Below, piece after piece: positions 34,955 through 44,683 of a DNA stretch of 64,000 nt; within the stretch, counting starts at the first letter, position 1, and each line of letters begins with the position of its first letter. The notes under the pieces were generated by a model. That model had not been told where the DNA came from, searched no databases, and saw nothing but the letters and a program-made list of their open reading frames with translations. The position numbers and the translations under genes were made by a program. The stretch lies in assembly GCF_003201875.1 (NCBI RefSeq), contig NZ_QJKD01000011.1, positions 181,919 through 245,918 of the forward strand, written 5' to 3'. The stretch is from Hungatella effluvii (GTDB lineage: Bacteria > Bacillota > Clostridia > Lachnospirales > Lachnospiraceae).

Positions 34955-37273
34955 ATGGAAGATAAGACAATAACGATGCCGGTCATTGCTTTGCGTGGCA
35001 TGACTGTCCTTCCTAAAATGATGATACATTTCGACATCAGCCGCAGCAAGTCCATCGCGGCTGTGGAGAAGGCGATGATCGGAGACCAGAGAGTCTGTCT
35101 CGTTACTCAGAAGAACAGCGAGGAGGCCGATCCGGGAGTCGACGAGCTTCATTCTGTGGGCTGTGTGGCGCTGATCAAGCAGCTGGTGAAGATTCCGAAT
35201 AACGTGGTTCGCGTTATGGTCGAGGGCCAGGAGCGTGTGGAGCTTCTGGGACTGGACAGCGAGGAACCCATGCTAGTCGGTGAGATCGGAACCTTAACGG
35301 AGTCGGAGGATTCCCTGGACTACGTCACGAGACAGGCCATGGTGCGTATTCTGAAAGAAAAGCTGGAGGAATACGGCAAGGAGAATCCCCGGATGCTGAA
35401 GGAGGTCTTCCCGAACCTGATGATGGTTACGGACTTAGGCGAGCTTTTGGATCAGATTGCGATCCAGCTTCCATGGGACTACAAGAACCGCCAGAAGGTT
35501 CTGGAGTGTGTGCTGCTGGAAGAACGATATGAGACCGTCATGAGAAATCTTCTGACTGAGATCGAGATTACCCGTGTGAAACGGGAGATCCAGGGACGTG
35601 TCAAGGAGAATGTGGATAAGAATCAGAAGGACTATATCCTGCGGGAGCAGCTGAAGGTGATCCGTGAGGAGCTGGGCGAGGACAACCCGCTGTCCGATGC
35701 CGACGAGTATGAGAAGCAGCTTAAGGCTTTAAAGGCAGACAAGGAGACGAAGGACAAGATTCACAGAGAGATTGAACGGTTGGGGGCCATGCCGGGCGGA
35801 AGCCAGGAGGCCAACGTACTCCGCATGTATCTGGAGACGGTGCTGGATCTTCCGTGGAAAAAGGTGTCGAAGGACAATAACAACATATCGCATGCCGAGG
35901 AGATTTTAAACGCGGATCACTATGGGCTGGAAAAGGTTAAGGAGAGAATCCTGGAATATCTGGCCGTCCGTGTTCTGACGAAGAAAGGAACGAGCCCGAT
36001 TATCTGCCTTGTGGGACCTCCGGGAACCGGTAAGACGTCTATCGCGCGCTCCGTGGCCAGGGCGCTGAACAAGCAGTACGTCCGCATCAGCCTTGGCGGA
36101 ATCCACGATGAGGCGGAGGTCAGGGGCCACAGAAAGACATACGTCGGCGCCATGCCGGGCCGCATCGTGGAAGCCATGCGGCAGGCCGGAGTCAGTAATC
36201 CGCTGATGCTTCTGGATGAGATCGACAAGGTGAGCAGCGACTATAAGGGAGACACTTCCTCCGCGCTGCTGGAGGTGCTGGACAGCGAACAGAATGTGAA
36301 GTTCCGCGACCACTATGTGGAACTCCCCATCGATTTGTCCAATGTACTTTTTATCGCCACGGCGAATACGACGCAGACCATACCGGGACCGCTGCTCGAC
36401 CGTATGGAAGTGATTGAAGTAAACAGCTATACGGAGAATGAAAAGTTCCATATTGCGAAAAACTATCTGGTAAGAAAGCAGCTGGAGCGGAATGGTCTGA
36501 CGGAAGAACAGGTTTCCATTAGCGACAAGGCACTTGAGAAGATTATCCATAATTATACCAGGGAAGCCGGAGTGAGAAATCTGGAGCGCCGGATCGGGGA
36601 TATCTGCCGGAAGGCTGCCAGAGAGTTCCTGGAAGATAAGAAGAAGGCCATCAGAATTACGGAAAATGGGCTGGAAAAGTATCTGGGTAAGGAGAAGATT
36701 ACCTTTGAGGATGTCAATGAGGAAGATCAGGTGGGAATCGTCAGAGGACTGGCGTGGACCAGCGTAGGCGGAGACACTCTGCAGATCGAGGTCAACGTCA
36801 TGCCCGGCAAGGGAACGATGCAGATGACAGGCCAGATGGGCGATGTGATGAAGGAATCGGCCCAGACGGCATTAAGCTATATCCGTTCCATTTGCCCGGA
36901 GTACGGCGTGGCGGACGATTACTTTGAAAAACACGATATCCACCTCCATATTCCGGAGGGAGCAGTTCCGAAGGATGGCCCGTCGGCAGGCATTACCATG
37001 GCGACCGCCATGCTGTCGGCTGTCACGGGGAGAAAGGTGGAGGCGAAGCTGGCCATGACGGGAGAGATCACACTGCGCGGAAGGGCACTTCCGATCGGCG
37101 GCTTAAAGGAGAAGATCCTGGCTGCCAGGATGGCACATATGAAGAGAGTTCTCGTGCCGGATAAGAACAGGCCCGACATTGCGGAGCTGTCGAAGGAGAT
37201 CACGAAGGGGCTGACCATCATTTTTGTGAAGGATATGGCAGACGTGCTGAAGGAAGCCCTTGTAAGCGAATAG
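34955..37273 (+). CDS. lon: ATP-dependent protease Lon
   Basis: 772 aa, bacterial LonA. N-terminal substrate-binding domain (PVIALRGMTVLPKMMIHFDI), a coiled segment, AAA+ module with GPPGTGKTS and LLDEIDKV, and the serine protease domain with S677 in PKDGPSAG and the dyad lysine about 43 residues later (ALPIGGLKEKILAA). Degrades misfolded and regulatory proteins. AAAGGAGAG precedes the ATG. Transcription is probably separate from clpX because of the terminator. Confidence 0.97.
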   Translation: MEDKTITMPVIALRGMTVLPKMMIHFDISRSKSIAAVEKAMIGDQRVCLVTQKNSEEADPGVDELHSVGCVALIKQLVKIPNNVVRVMVEGQERVELLGLDSEEPMLVGEIGTLTESEDSLDYVTRQAMVRILKEKLEEYGKENPRMLKEVFPNLMMVTDLGELLDQIAIQLPWDYKNRQKVLECVLLEERYETVMRNLLTEIEITRVKREIQGRVKENVDKNQKDYILREQLKVIREELGEDNPLSDADEYEKQLKALKADKETKDKIHREIERLGAMPGGSQEANVLRMYLETVLDLPWKKVSKDNNNISHAEEILNADHYGLEKVKERILEYLAVRVLTKKGTSPIICLVGPPGTGKTSIARSVARALNKQYVRISLGGIHDEAEVRGHRKTYVGAMPGRIVEAMRQAGVSNPLMLLDEIDKVSSDYKGDTSSALLEVLDSEQNVKFRDHYVELPIDLSNVLFIATANTTQTIPGPLLDRMEVIEVNSYTENEKFHIAKNYLVRKQLERNGLTEEQVSISDKALEKIIHNYTREAGVRNLERRIGDICRKAAREFLEDKKKAIRITENGLEKYLGKEKITFEDVNEEDQVGIVRGLAWTSVGGDTLQIEVNVMPGKGTMQMTGQMGDVMKESAQTALSYIRSICPEYGVADDYFEKHDIHLHIPEGAVPKDGPSAGITMATAMLSAVTGRKVEAKLAMTGEITLRGRALPIGGLKEKILAARMAHMKRVLVPDKNRPDIAELSKEITKGLTIIFVKDMADVLKEALVSE

Positions 37274-37285
37274 AAAGGAAGCCAT

Positions 37286-37876
37286 ATGATAATCAAAACA
37301 GTAGAGCTGGAGACCGTGTGCGGAATTACCAGTAAGCTGCCGGACAATACGAAGCCGGAGTTTGCATTTGCGGGTAAGTCCAATGTGGGGAAGTCGTCGC
37401 TGATCAACGCGCTGATGAACCGCAAGGCGTACGCGCGCACGTCTTCCCAGCCGGGCAAGACCCAGACCATCAATTTTTACAATATCAACGATGCCCTTTA
37501 TTACGTGGATTTACCGGGGTACGGCTACGCAAAGGTAGCTCAGGAGGTAAAGGCCAAGTGGGGGAAGATGATTGAAAACTATCTTCACCAGTCTCCCATG
37601 CTGAAGCGCGTGTTCCTGCTTATCGACATCCGCCATGATCCATCCGTCAACGACAAGACCATGTACGACTGGATCGTGTACAACGGATATCAGCCGGTTA
37701 TCATTGCGACGAAGCTGGACAAGATCAACCGGAGCCAGGTGCAGAAGCATATGAAGATGGTCCGTCAGGGACTGGGAATCGGCCAGGATGTGACGGTTAT
37801 CCCATTTTCTGCTGAAACGAAACAGGGAAGAGACGAAATATGGGCTCTGATCGAGGAAATGATGGGAGAGTCTTGA
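37286..37876 (+). CDS. engB: Ribosome biogenesis GTPase EngB/YsxC
   Basis: 196 aa. G1 GKSNVGKSSLINAL, G3 DLPGYGYAK and G4 TKLDK. An essential GTPase in large-subunit assembly. It directly follows lon by 12 bases, an order conserved in many Firmicutes. Its last codons overlap the -35 box of the following transporter promoter. Confidence 0.96.
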   Translation: MIIKTVELETVCGITSKLPDNTKPEFAFAGKSNVGKSSLINALMNRKAYARTSSQPGKTQTINFYNINDALYYVDLPGYGYAKVAQEVKAKWGKMIENYLHQSPMLKRVFLLIDIRHDPSVNDKTMYDWIVYNGYQPVIIATKLDKINRSQVQKHMKMVRQGLGIGQDVTVIPFSAETKQGRDEIWALIEEMMGES

Positions 37877-37901
37877 CAAGGAGACAAAATCTTTTTATAA
37901 T
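37873..37901 (+). promoter_or_regulatory. consensus vegetative promoter of the amino-acid transporter
   Basis: TTGACA (37873-37878), a 17-bp spacer and TATAAT (37896-37901): a perfect match to the sigma-A consensus. The -35 overlaps the engB stop codon. The transcription start would be near 37908, about 31 bases before the start codon. Confidence 0.9.
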
Positions 37902-37938
37902 GAACCTATTTATGAGATAGTGCAGAGGAGAAAAAGTT

Positions 37939-38823
37939 ATGAAAAAAACAGGAAAGAGTTTGGCAGCAGCCTGCCTTGCGGTGGTTTTAGCCGTGTCGGC
38001 GCTGACTGCGTGTGGGAGCAAGAATGCGGCAGAGAGTACGCCGGCCGCCGGAGCAGAGGCGAATGAAGGCGGAGAGAAGGTATTGAAGGTTGCGATGGAG
38101 TGCAGCTACGCGCCGTATAACTGGACCCAGCCTACGGATGCCAACGGCGCTGTCGCGATTTCGGGAGGCTCCGATTTTGCGTACGGCTATGACGTTATGA
38201 TGGCGAAAAAGATCGCCGACACGCTCGGCTATAAGTTAGAGATCGTTAAGCTGGACTGGGATTCCCTGGTACCGGCCGTACAGTCGGGAAAGGTTGACTG
38301 TGTCATTGCGGGACAGTCCATCACCGCTGAGCGCCTTCAGTCTGTAGATTTTACGGAGCCGTATTACTACGCGACGATCGTAACTCTGGTAAAGACAGGC
38401 GGAAAGTATGAGAACGCGGCCAGCGTTGCAGACCTTGCAGGCGCCACCGCTACCTCTCAGTTAAACACAATCTGGTACGACAACTGCCTGCCGCAGATCC
38501 CGGATGGCAACATCCAGCCGGCACAGGAGTCTGCACCGGCCATGCTGGTAGCTTTAAACTCCGGCAGGTGTGATCTGGTTGTGACAGACAAGCCTACCGG
38601 ACAGGCTGCACTCATTGCGTATCCGGATTTCAAGCTGCTTGATTTCACGGGCAAGGATGGCGAGTTCCAGGTATCGGATGAAGATATCAACATCGGTATT
38701 TCTTTGAAGAAGGGGAATACAGAGTTAAAGGACGCCATCAACAGTGTATTGGCTACGATGACAAAAGATGATTATAATAAGATGATGGAAGAAGCGATTT
38801 CCGTTCAGCCATTATCAGAATAA
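37939..38823 (+). CDS. Polar amino-acid ABC transporter substrate-binding lipoprotein
   Basis: 294 aa. Lipobox LAVSALTAC, then an SBP_bac_3 fold: LKVAMECSYAPYNW, FAYGYDVMMAKKIADTLGYKLEIVKLDWDSLVPAVQSGKVDCVIAGQS and the RLQSVDFTEPYY block. First gene of a three-gene importer. A distinct feature is an Asn/Gly insertion after the first strand (TQPTDANGAVAISGGSD), seen in some His/Lys/Arg/cystine-type binders. Substrate not determinable. Confidence 0.93.
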   Translation: MKKTGKSLAAACLAVVLAVSALTACGSKNAAESTPAAGAEANEGGEKVLKVAMECSYAPYNWTQPTDANGAVAISGGSDFAYGYDVMMAKKIADTLGYKLEIVKLDWDSLVPAVQSGKVDCVIAGQSITAERLQSVDFTEPYYYATIVTLVKTGGKYENAASVADLAGATATSQLNTIWYDNCLPQIPDGNIQPAQESAPAMLVALNSGRCDLVVTDKPTGQAALIAYPDFKLLDFTGKDGEFQVSDEDINIGISLKKGNTELKDAINSVLATMTKDDYNKMMEEAISVQPLSE

Positions 38824-38854
38824 TCTTAAATTACAGAAATCGGCAGGGCATGCA

Positions 38855-38885
38855 GGCACGGGACAGAGCAGTTTTATTCCGTGCC
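38855..38885 (+). terminator. attenuator-like hairpin after the binding-protein gene
   Basis: GGCACGG (38855-38861) pairs with CCGTGCC (38879-38885), followed by GCTTGTTCTGTTT. Located between the binding-protein and permease genes, it probably lowers downstream expression. Confidence 0.6.
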
Positions 38886-38920
38886 GCTTGTTCTGTTTCA
38901 ATTAAATTGGAGGTAATCTT

Positions 38921-39721
38921 ATGTCGCTGCCGTCAGATTTTTTTGGAAGGATTCTATTTATCCTGCAGAAATACGGAGTATCATTTTTAAACGGCGCCGG
39001 AAAGACTATGGCGATCGCCCTTGTCGGTACACTGATCGGCTGTATCATCGGATTCGCGGTCGGAATCGTCCAGACAATACCGGTGGATAAGAAGGATAAT
39101 CCTGTTAAAAGGGGAGTTCTGGGACTTATCAAGCTGATCTTAAATATCTACGTGGAGGTATTCCGCGGGACGCCCATGATGGTTCAGGCCATGTTTATTT
39201 ACTATGGATCTTCCGTTCTGTTTGGATTTAACATGTCCCAGACGTTTGCCGCTTACTTTATTATATCCATTAATACGGGAGCTTACATGGCGGAGACGGT
39301 GCGCGGCGGCATCCTTTCCATCGATCCGGGACAGACAGAGGGTGCGAAAGCCATCGGTATGAATCATATCCAGACTATGGTCAATGTCATCATGCCTCAG
39401 GCGCTGCGCAACATCATGCCTCAGATTGGCAATAACTTAATCATTAACATCAAGGATTCTTCCGTGCTTTCCGTGATTGGCGTCGTAGAGCTGTTCTATG
39501 CGACGAAGGGCGTGGCCGGCGCTTACTATACGTACTTTGAGGCATTTACCATTACGATGGTGATTTACTTTATCCTTACCTTCACCTGCTCCAGAATTCT
39601 GCGTCACTGGGAGAAGAAGATGGACGGTCCGGACAGCTACGATCTCGCTACCACGGATACGCTTGCCTACACCAGCGGCCTGGTGAAATTCCCAGATCCA
39701 AACGAGAAGGAGGATAAGTAA
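38921..39721 (+). CDS. Amino-acid ABC transporter permease (HisM family)
   Basis: 266 aa. Helix 1 follows FLNGAGKTMAIALVGTLIGC; VEVFRGTPMMVQAMFIYYG is the family's conserved periplasmic-side block and GQTEGAKAIGMNHIQTMVNVIMPQA is the EAA loop. The C-terminus extends some 30 residues past the last helix (MDGPDSYDLATTDTLAY), longer than usual. GGAGGT precedes the ATG. Confidence 0.94.
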   Translation: MSLPSDFFGRILFILQKYGVSFLNGAGKTMAIALVGTLIGCIIGFAVGIVQTIPVDKKDNPVKRGVLGLIKLILNIYVEVFRGTPMMVQAMFIYYGSSVLFGFNMSQTFAAYFIISINTGAYMAETVRGGILSIDPGQTEGAKAIGMNHIQTMVNVIMPQALRNIMPQIGNNLIINIKDSSVLSVIGVVELFYATKGVAGAYYTYFEAFTITMVIYFILTFTCSRILRHWEKKMDGPDSYDLATTDTLAYTSGLVKFPDPNEKEDK

Positions 39722-39723
39722 TT

Positions 39724-40467
39724 ATGGCAGGAAATACAGTACTGGAAATCCATCATTTAAGCAAGACGTTCGGAACGAACGTGGTTCTCCGGGATATCGA
39801 TTTCTCCGTGGATGAGGGCGATGTGACGTGCATCATAGGCGCCTCCGGTTCCGGTAAATCCACACTGCTGCGCTGTGTCAACCTTCTGGAGACACCGACT
39901 ACGGGAGAGATCCTGTATCACGATAAGGATATCACCGACAGAAAGATGAACGCCGCATCCTACCGTACGCGCGTGGGAATGGTGTTCCAGAACTTCAACC
40001 TCTTTAATAACATGACAGTGCTTGACAACTGCATGGTCGGCCAGATCAAGGTTTTAAAGAAAGATAAGGAAGAAGCAAAACGTAAGGCCATGCTTTATCT
40101 GGAGAAGGTAGGGATGGCTCCCTATATTAACGCGAAGCCGAGGCAGCTGTCCGGCGGCCAGAAGCAGCGTGTGGCAATCGCCAGGGCGCTCGCCATGGAA
40201 CCGGAGATTCTGTTGTTTGACGAGCCGACGTCCGCTCTGGACCCGCAGATGGTGGGCGAGGTGCTTGCCGTCATGAGGACGCTTGCAAAAGAGGGATTGA
40301 CCATGATTATCGTCACCCACGAGATGGCGTTCGCCCGCGACGTATCGAACCATGTCGTCTATATGGCGGGCGGGGTGATCGAGGAAGAGGGCGCTCCGGC
40401 GGATATCTTCGGAAACCCGCAGAAGAACTCGACCAAGGAGTTTTTGAACCGGTTTATGCAGGGGTAG
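39724..40467 (+). CDS. Amino-acid ABC transporter ATP-binding protein (GlnQ family)
   Basis: 247 aa. Walker A GASGSGKS, Q-loop NFNLFNNM, signature LSGGQKQRVAIARALAM, Walker B ILLFDEPTSALDP, switch histidine VTHEMAFA. Begins two bases after the permease stop. Completes the importer. Confidence 0.96.
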   Translation: MAGNTVLEIHHLSKTFGTNVVLRDIDFSVDEGDVTCIIGASGSGKSTLLRCVNLLETPTTGEILYHDKDITDRKMNAASYRTRVGMVFQNFNLFNNMTVLDNCMVGQIKVLKKDKEEAKRKAMLYLEKVGMAPYINAKPRQLSGGQKQRVAIARALAMEPEILLFDEPTSALDPQMVGEVLAVMRTLAKEGLTMIIVTHEMAFARDVSNHVVYMAGGVIEEEGAPADIFGNPQKNSTKEFLNRFMQG

Positions 40468-40527
40468 GCGGAGGAAATAACGGATAGCCGAAGCGGTATA
40501 AAAGTTCATATGGAAGGTTTGTGTTGG

Positions 40528-40565
40528 AAGCCCTGCAAAGTCTGGTGATTTTGCAGGGCTTTTTT
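40528..40565 (+). terminator. terminator of the amino-acid transporter operon
   Basis: AAGCCCTGCAAA (40528-40539) pairs with TTTGCAGGGCTT (40550-40561), followed by a T-run to 40565. Strong rho-independent terminator. Confidence 0.92.
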
Positions 40566-40681
40566 GTGGAATCCTATCATGGATAATTAAAAAGAATTGT
40601 AGTTTTCTTGTATATACGAATGGCTTGAGTTCCGGTATGATAGAGGAAAAGGCAACGAAAAAACGCGTGGAGAGGAATTCG

Positions 40682-41968
40682 GTGAAGAATATGCGAAGAG
40701 CGATAATGTGCTGTGCGGGAATGGCACTGGCATCGGTGTTTCTTCTGACCTCCTGTGCAAGACTGGAGATGGGAACGCTGGAAACAAAGGAGAGCGGAGA
40801 GAATCAGCCGGAAAAGACGGATTTGACGCTGATGATTGATGAGACGACGGTGTCTTACTACGGCGATATGATGGAGGAACTGGAACTGGAATTTCCTGAA
40901 TATAGGATTCATTCCATCGACTGGAGTCTGCCGGAGGTGGAGAAGACGGTTAAGACCGCAATGACGAGGGATGAGTCCATCGAGGTGGTGAAATGGTTTC
41001 CCAATCAGATGGAAAATTTTATATCCAGCCATGCCGCTATGGATTTAAGTCCGTACATGGACGGAGAATGGAAAAATATCTGGGAGGACTGGGCACTCGA
41101 TATCGGTACGTATGATGGTAAGGTATACTGCCTTCCTTCTGTCGTGGTCTATCCCGTACTGGAGGTAAATGAAGAAATTCTGGAGCAGGCGGGCGTGACG
41201 GTCAGGGAGGAGTGGACTCTGACGGAGTTTGAAGATGCGTGTGAGCAGATCAAAAGCTATACGGGAGTATACCCTTTCGGCATCAGAGATTCTCGTGTTT
41301 GCTGGTTTATGCGCAACGCGCTTTTGCAGATCTGGGAGGACGGGGAGGAGATGAAACGGTTCCAGTCCGGCGAGATATCCTTCCTGGATCCGCGGGTGAC
41401 GGAGGCATTTGACCGGGTGATGGGGCTGTTCCGCAGGGACTATGCCTATCCGGGGCAGGGGGCATTCTCTCAGACAAATGAGCAGATTAATGAGGCCTTT
41501 GAGAGAGGGGAGATTGCCATGATGTTTAATGTCAACAACAGTGTGAAAGAGAGCCTGGAACGGATGGAGGCTGCGGGAAGAAGCCGGATCAGAGTCGTGA
41601 GTTTTCCAACCATGGCTGCAGAATCGTGTGACTATCTGCTGGGCGGCTGTGAGGGCTTCTTTATTCCGGCGAACACAGACCATCCGGATGAGGCCGTCCG
41701 TCTGCTGAAGTTCCTGACCAGCAGCCGTATCTTTACGGAATTGAAAAATCAGGGATTTGCCGTTCCGGCTCATCTGGGAGAGGAGAAGGAAGGAAAGATT
41801 ACCTCGGATTCCGGCAAGGTCTATTCTCAGGAACTGATGAATCTGTCCTCCAAGCTGTACAATTATATCAATTACGAACTCCCGGCCGCTTATTATATGG
41901 ACAGGGAGACTACCCTTAAGGAACTGGAAACCATGCGCCTGGAAGCGGGAAAGGGGAGGCAGCCGTAA
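40682..41968 (+). CDS. Extracellular solute-binding lipoprotein, rhamnoside locus copy 1
   Basis: 428 aa from a GTG start. Lipobox ASVFLLTSC. SBP_bac_1-like: DLTLMIDETTVSYYGDMMEELELEFPEY, VVKWFPNQMENFISSHAAMDLSPYMD, DIGTYDGKVYCLP. It is a clear paralogue of the 46310 protein: shared VEKTVKTA, GTYDGK.YCLP, YPG.GAFSQT and CDY.LGGC blocks. GGAGAGG at 40669-40675 is six bases from GTG 40682; the ATG at 40691 is too far. Probably delivers rhamnose-containing saccharides to the permeases at 47712/48604 or to the kinase at 42914. Confidence 0.87.
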   Translation: MKNMRRAIMCCAGMALASVFLLTSCARLEMGTLETKESGENQPEKTDLTLMIDETTVSYYGDMMEELELEFPEYRIHSIDWSLPEVEKTVKTAMTRDESIEVVKWFPNQMENFISSHAAMDLSPYMDGEWKNIWEDWALDIGTYDGKVYCLPSVVVYPVLEVNEEILEQAGVTVREEWTLTEFEDACEQIKSYTGVYPFGIRDSRVCWFMRNALLQIWEDGEEMKRFQSGEISFLDPRVTEAFDRVMGLFRRDYAYPGQGAFSQTNEQINEAFERGEIAMMFNVNNSVKESLERMEAAGRSRIRVVSFPTMAAESCDYLLGGCEGFFIPANTDHPDEAVRLLKFLTSSRIFTELKNQGFAVPAHLGEEKEGKITSDSGKVYSQELMNLSSKLYNYINYELPAAYYMDRETTLKELETMRLEAGKGRQP

Positions 41969-42070
41969 TAGATATTTACATATTTTCGTAGTTATGCCAA
42001 ATACCTTCCTGAAGCAGGTGATGTTATTCTATAACCATCAAATAAATAACTTATCGGGAGGTAAAAAGAC

Positions 42071-42787
42071 ATGTCTATTGCAATTGCAAGAGCGAAGGAA
42101 ATTCAGTATGAGATCAGGGAGGGATACGGTGAGACCGAGGTTTTGGAAGGGGTCTATCCTCTGGTTCACGGATTCAAATGTGTGCTGAAAGCGGGGTATG
42201 ATGTGAAACCCGAGGTATATGCGGATAAGACTGCCGTATACTGTTTTACCAGGGGAACCGGCTACATAACGGATGGACTCAGGGCTTACAATATCGATGA
42301 GCTGAGCTTCTATATTCCGGATTTTTCCAGAGAGTTTACGATTCATGCGGTGAGTGATATGGAGATCATGAAGATTGTTGTGGATCTTCTGGAGTCTGAC
42401 AAGGCAGCCTATGAGGACACGCACATGGTTCTTCCTTCCTTCAAATGTTTCTCGGAGACGGAGCCATACGATCAGAGCTGCAAGGGGCCGAATACCAGAA
42501 GCTGGAGTGTAATTCACAGCGGAAATCTGGCCAGAGTCCTGATGGGAATTGTCTGCGCCGAAGGAGAAGGCACGGTTGAGAAGGGACATCCATCTGTGGC
42601 TCAGTACAATTACGCACTGGAAGGTGCAGATTTTGAGCTTACCGTAGACGGGGAGACCATCAATACGAAGGAGGGAGACTGGAGCTACGTGCCTGCAGGA
42701 CTGGATCACTCACTCGTTTCCGAAAAGGGAAAGAAGGTATTCTATATTTGGTTTGAGCACATGGTGGATGAGGTGAAGCTTTCCTGA
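42071..42787 (+). CDS. Cupin-domain protein
   Basis: 238 aa with two cupin-like halves: the first around AVYCFTRGTGYITDGLRAYNIDELSFYIPDF, the second around HPSVAQYNYALEGADFELTVDGETINTKEGDWSYVPAGLDHSLV, whose final part has the usual GD..xPxGxxH cupin motif. Such bicupins act as sugar isomerases, lyases or ligand sensors. It lies between a binding protein and a YesM kinase. The exact role is not determinable. GGGAGG precedes the ATG. Confidence 0.8.
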   Translation: MSIAIARAKEIQYEIREGYGETEVLEGVYPLVHGFKCVLKAGYDVKPEVYADKTAVYCFTRGTGYITDGLRAYNIDELSFYIPDFSREFTIHAVSDMEIMKIVVDLLESDKAAYEDTHMVLPSFKCFSETEPYDQSCKGPNTRSWSVIHSGNLARVLMGIVCAEGEGTVEKGHPSVAQYNYALEGADFELTVDGETINTKEGDWSYVPAGLDHSLVSEKGKKVFYIWFEHMVDEVKLS

Positions 42788-42808
42788 TTTGAGTATGGCA
42801 GGGCTCGA

Positions 42809-42842
42809 CAAAGGCGGAACGGATCAAACCATTCCGTCTTTG
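42809..42842 (+). terminator. hairpin after the cupin gene
   Basis: CAAAGGCGGAACGG pairs with CCATTCCGTCTTTG over 14 positions with one mismatch and a G-U pair, loop ATCAAA. No T-run follows, so it may be partial termination before the kinase gene. Confidence 0.45.
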
Positions 42843-42913
42843 CTCCGGTTCCGCCGCTGGCAGTAAATAGAGCATGATGCAGTATAATGGGGAAAAGGGA
42901 GGGGGGACCACCC

Positions 42914-44659
42914 ATGGAGCGATATCGGGATTATCCGCTGCAGCAGAAGCTGGTTATGGCACTTATGGTATGTATTGTCATACCGCTTACGGTTTTGGGG
43001 CTGTTTCTGAATTCGTATGTTGCGGGAAATACAAGAAAAAAGGAATACCAGATCAACCAGACCCTGGTGAGCCAGGTGGCTGGAGATTTGGACTCGCTGT
43101 TTACCAACATAGAGGAGTTGAAGTACGACTGCCTGACGGATTTCAGTCTGCAGGACATTATTACGGGAAAGGGAAATGTCACCGATTACAGCTCGGTGGG
43201 CAATTGGCTCGATTCCATTATCCGCAATGAACCGTGTTTCCACTCAATCTGTATTGCGGATGAGGGCGAGGTGATGATTCAGCGGGGAACGTATCTCGTC
43301 AGTGAGGAAGAGGCAAGGATTCGTCAGGCGATGGAGAAGGTGTCGGGCGGATTCTGGACCGGTCCCAGGCAGGCAAAGCGTGTGGCCGGAGGTGGGGAAG
43401 AGAGAGAGGATATGGTTCTCTCCTACTACTGCGGCATTAACAATTACGAGCAGATCGGAAAGATCGAGGCGGCTATGATCGTTAACGTGGACGAGGAAGA
43501 GTTAAGCCGGCGTTACAGCAGTTTTGTGACACCGCAGTCACTGGTTACCTGTCTTGTGGATGGTGAGGGAACGGTGCTTTCCTCAACCGATAAGACGAAA
43601 ATGGGAAGCGTACTGCCGGTCTTCAACACGGTTTTTGAGGCGTGGGAACAGCAGGGAAATGGATATGTAACGGCCGGCTATGAAAGGGAGCGTGTGGTGG
43701 CCTTCTACGTCAGGAGTTCTGTGAACGACTGGTATTTTATAAATCTTGTGCCCCGGAGCGCATTTTTGTCGGGCAGCCGAACCAGTATGCTGGTGATCGT
43801 CTGCTCTTTTCTGCTGTGTATATTCTTTGGAATTACGTTTGCACTGATTCAGAAACGTTTCGTAATCGGCCCCATACGGAAACTGGTGGTGAAGATAGAC
43901 CGGGTTGAGACAGGGAATTTTACGGAGGAATGCTCCGTATATCCGGGTGATGAAATCGGTGCTTTAAACCGGGAATTCGACGAGATGTCGCGCCGGCTGA
44001 AGAGGCTGATCGAGGAGGTCTACACAACGAAGATCAAGGAGCAGGAGGCAGAGCTAAATGCGCTGATTGCACAGATAAACCCTCATTTCCTCTATAATAC
44101 CCTGGATTCGATTCACTGGCTGGCTGTCAAAAACCGGGACTACGCCGTAGGGGAACAGCTGGAGGCACTGTCTGCCATCTTTCGCCATGTGCTGAACCGT
44201 GGTGAGGAGTGTGTGACGATCGCCAGCGAGGTGGAGTTTATCCAGAATTATATGGCTATCATGGAGTCACGTTTTGGCCGTCGGGTAAAGATACAAATTC
44301 AGGCGGAGCCTGGGCTGGAACAAGTGTTGATTCCCAAACTCATCATTCAGCCGCTGGTGGAGAATGGAATTCTGCATGGATTGGAACCGAAAAAAGAGGG
44401 CGGGACGATTCTTATAACCATTGAGGTGCAGGGGGATAACCTGGTGATTGCCGTGGAGGATGACGGAGTCGGGGCGGATGAGGCCGAGATTACGGAAAAG
44501 ATGAAGAACAGGGAGAGCGGAAAGGATACGTTTGCGCTGAAAAATATTGACGACAGGATTAAACTCCGGTATGGAAGCGCTTATGGTTTATACTTCGAAT
44601 CGAAGCCCGGTAAAGGCACGAGAGTACTGGTCATGATGCCATTGGAACAAAGCTGTTAA
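42914..44659 (+). CDS. YesM-type sensor histidine kinase
   Basis: 581 aa. TM1 about 15-36, extracellular sensor about 40-290, TM2 about 293-315 (MLVIVCSFLLCIFFGITFALI), HAMP, His_kinase with H391 in QINPHFLYNTLD, HATPase with VENGILHGLEP, DDGVGAD and FALKNIDDRIKLRYG. It pairs with the regulator at 44684. A run of G residues before the ATG (GGAGGGGGGACC) supports this start rather than the open frame from 42887. Confidence 0.92.
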   Translation: MERYRDYPLQQKLVMALMVCIVIPLTVLGLFLNSYVAGNTRKKEYQINQTLVSQVAGDLDSLFTNIEELKYDCLTDFSLQDIITGKGNVTDYSSVGNWLDSIIRNEPCFHSICIADEGEVMIQRGTYLVSEEEARIRQAMEKVSGGFWTGPRQAKRVAGGGEEREDMVLSYYCGINNYEQIGKIEAAMIVNVDEEELSRRYSSFVTPQSLVTCLVDGEGTVLSSTDKTKMGSVLPVFNTVFEAWEQQGNGYVTAGYERERVVAFYVRSSVNDWYFINLVPRSAFLSGSRTSMLVIVCSFLLCIFFGITFALIQKRFVIGPIRKLVVKIDRVETGNFTEECSVYPGDEIGALNREFDEMSRRLKRLIEEVYTTKIKEQEAELNALIAQINPHFLYNTLDSIHWLAVKNRDYAVGEQLEALSAIFRHVLNRGEECVTIASEVEFIQNYMAIMESRFGRRVKIQIQAEPGLEQVLIPKLIIQPLVENGILHGLEPKKEGGTILITIEVQGDNLVIAVEDDGVGADEAEITEKMKNRESGKDTFALKNIDDRIKLRYGSAYGLYFESKPGKGTRVLVMMPLEQSC

Positions 44660-44683
44660 ATCGCTGCTGTAAGGAGGAGTGGG

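Noticed and set aside
35906..36550. 214-residue minus-strand frame in lon
   Set aside because: Antisense shadow of a conserved gene.
41994..42188. 64-residue frame before the cupin gene
   Set aside because: Overlaps the cupin gene in another frame; the cupin start has a good GGGAGG ribosome site and the small frame does not.
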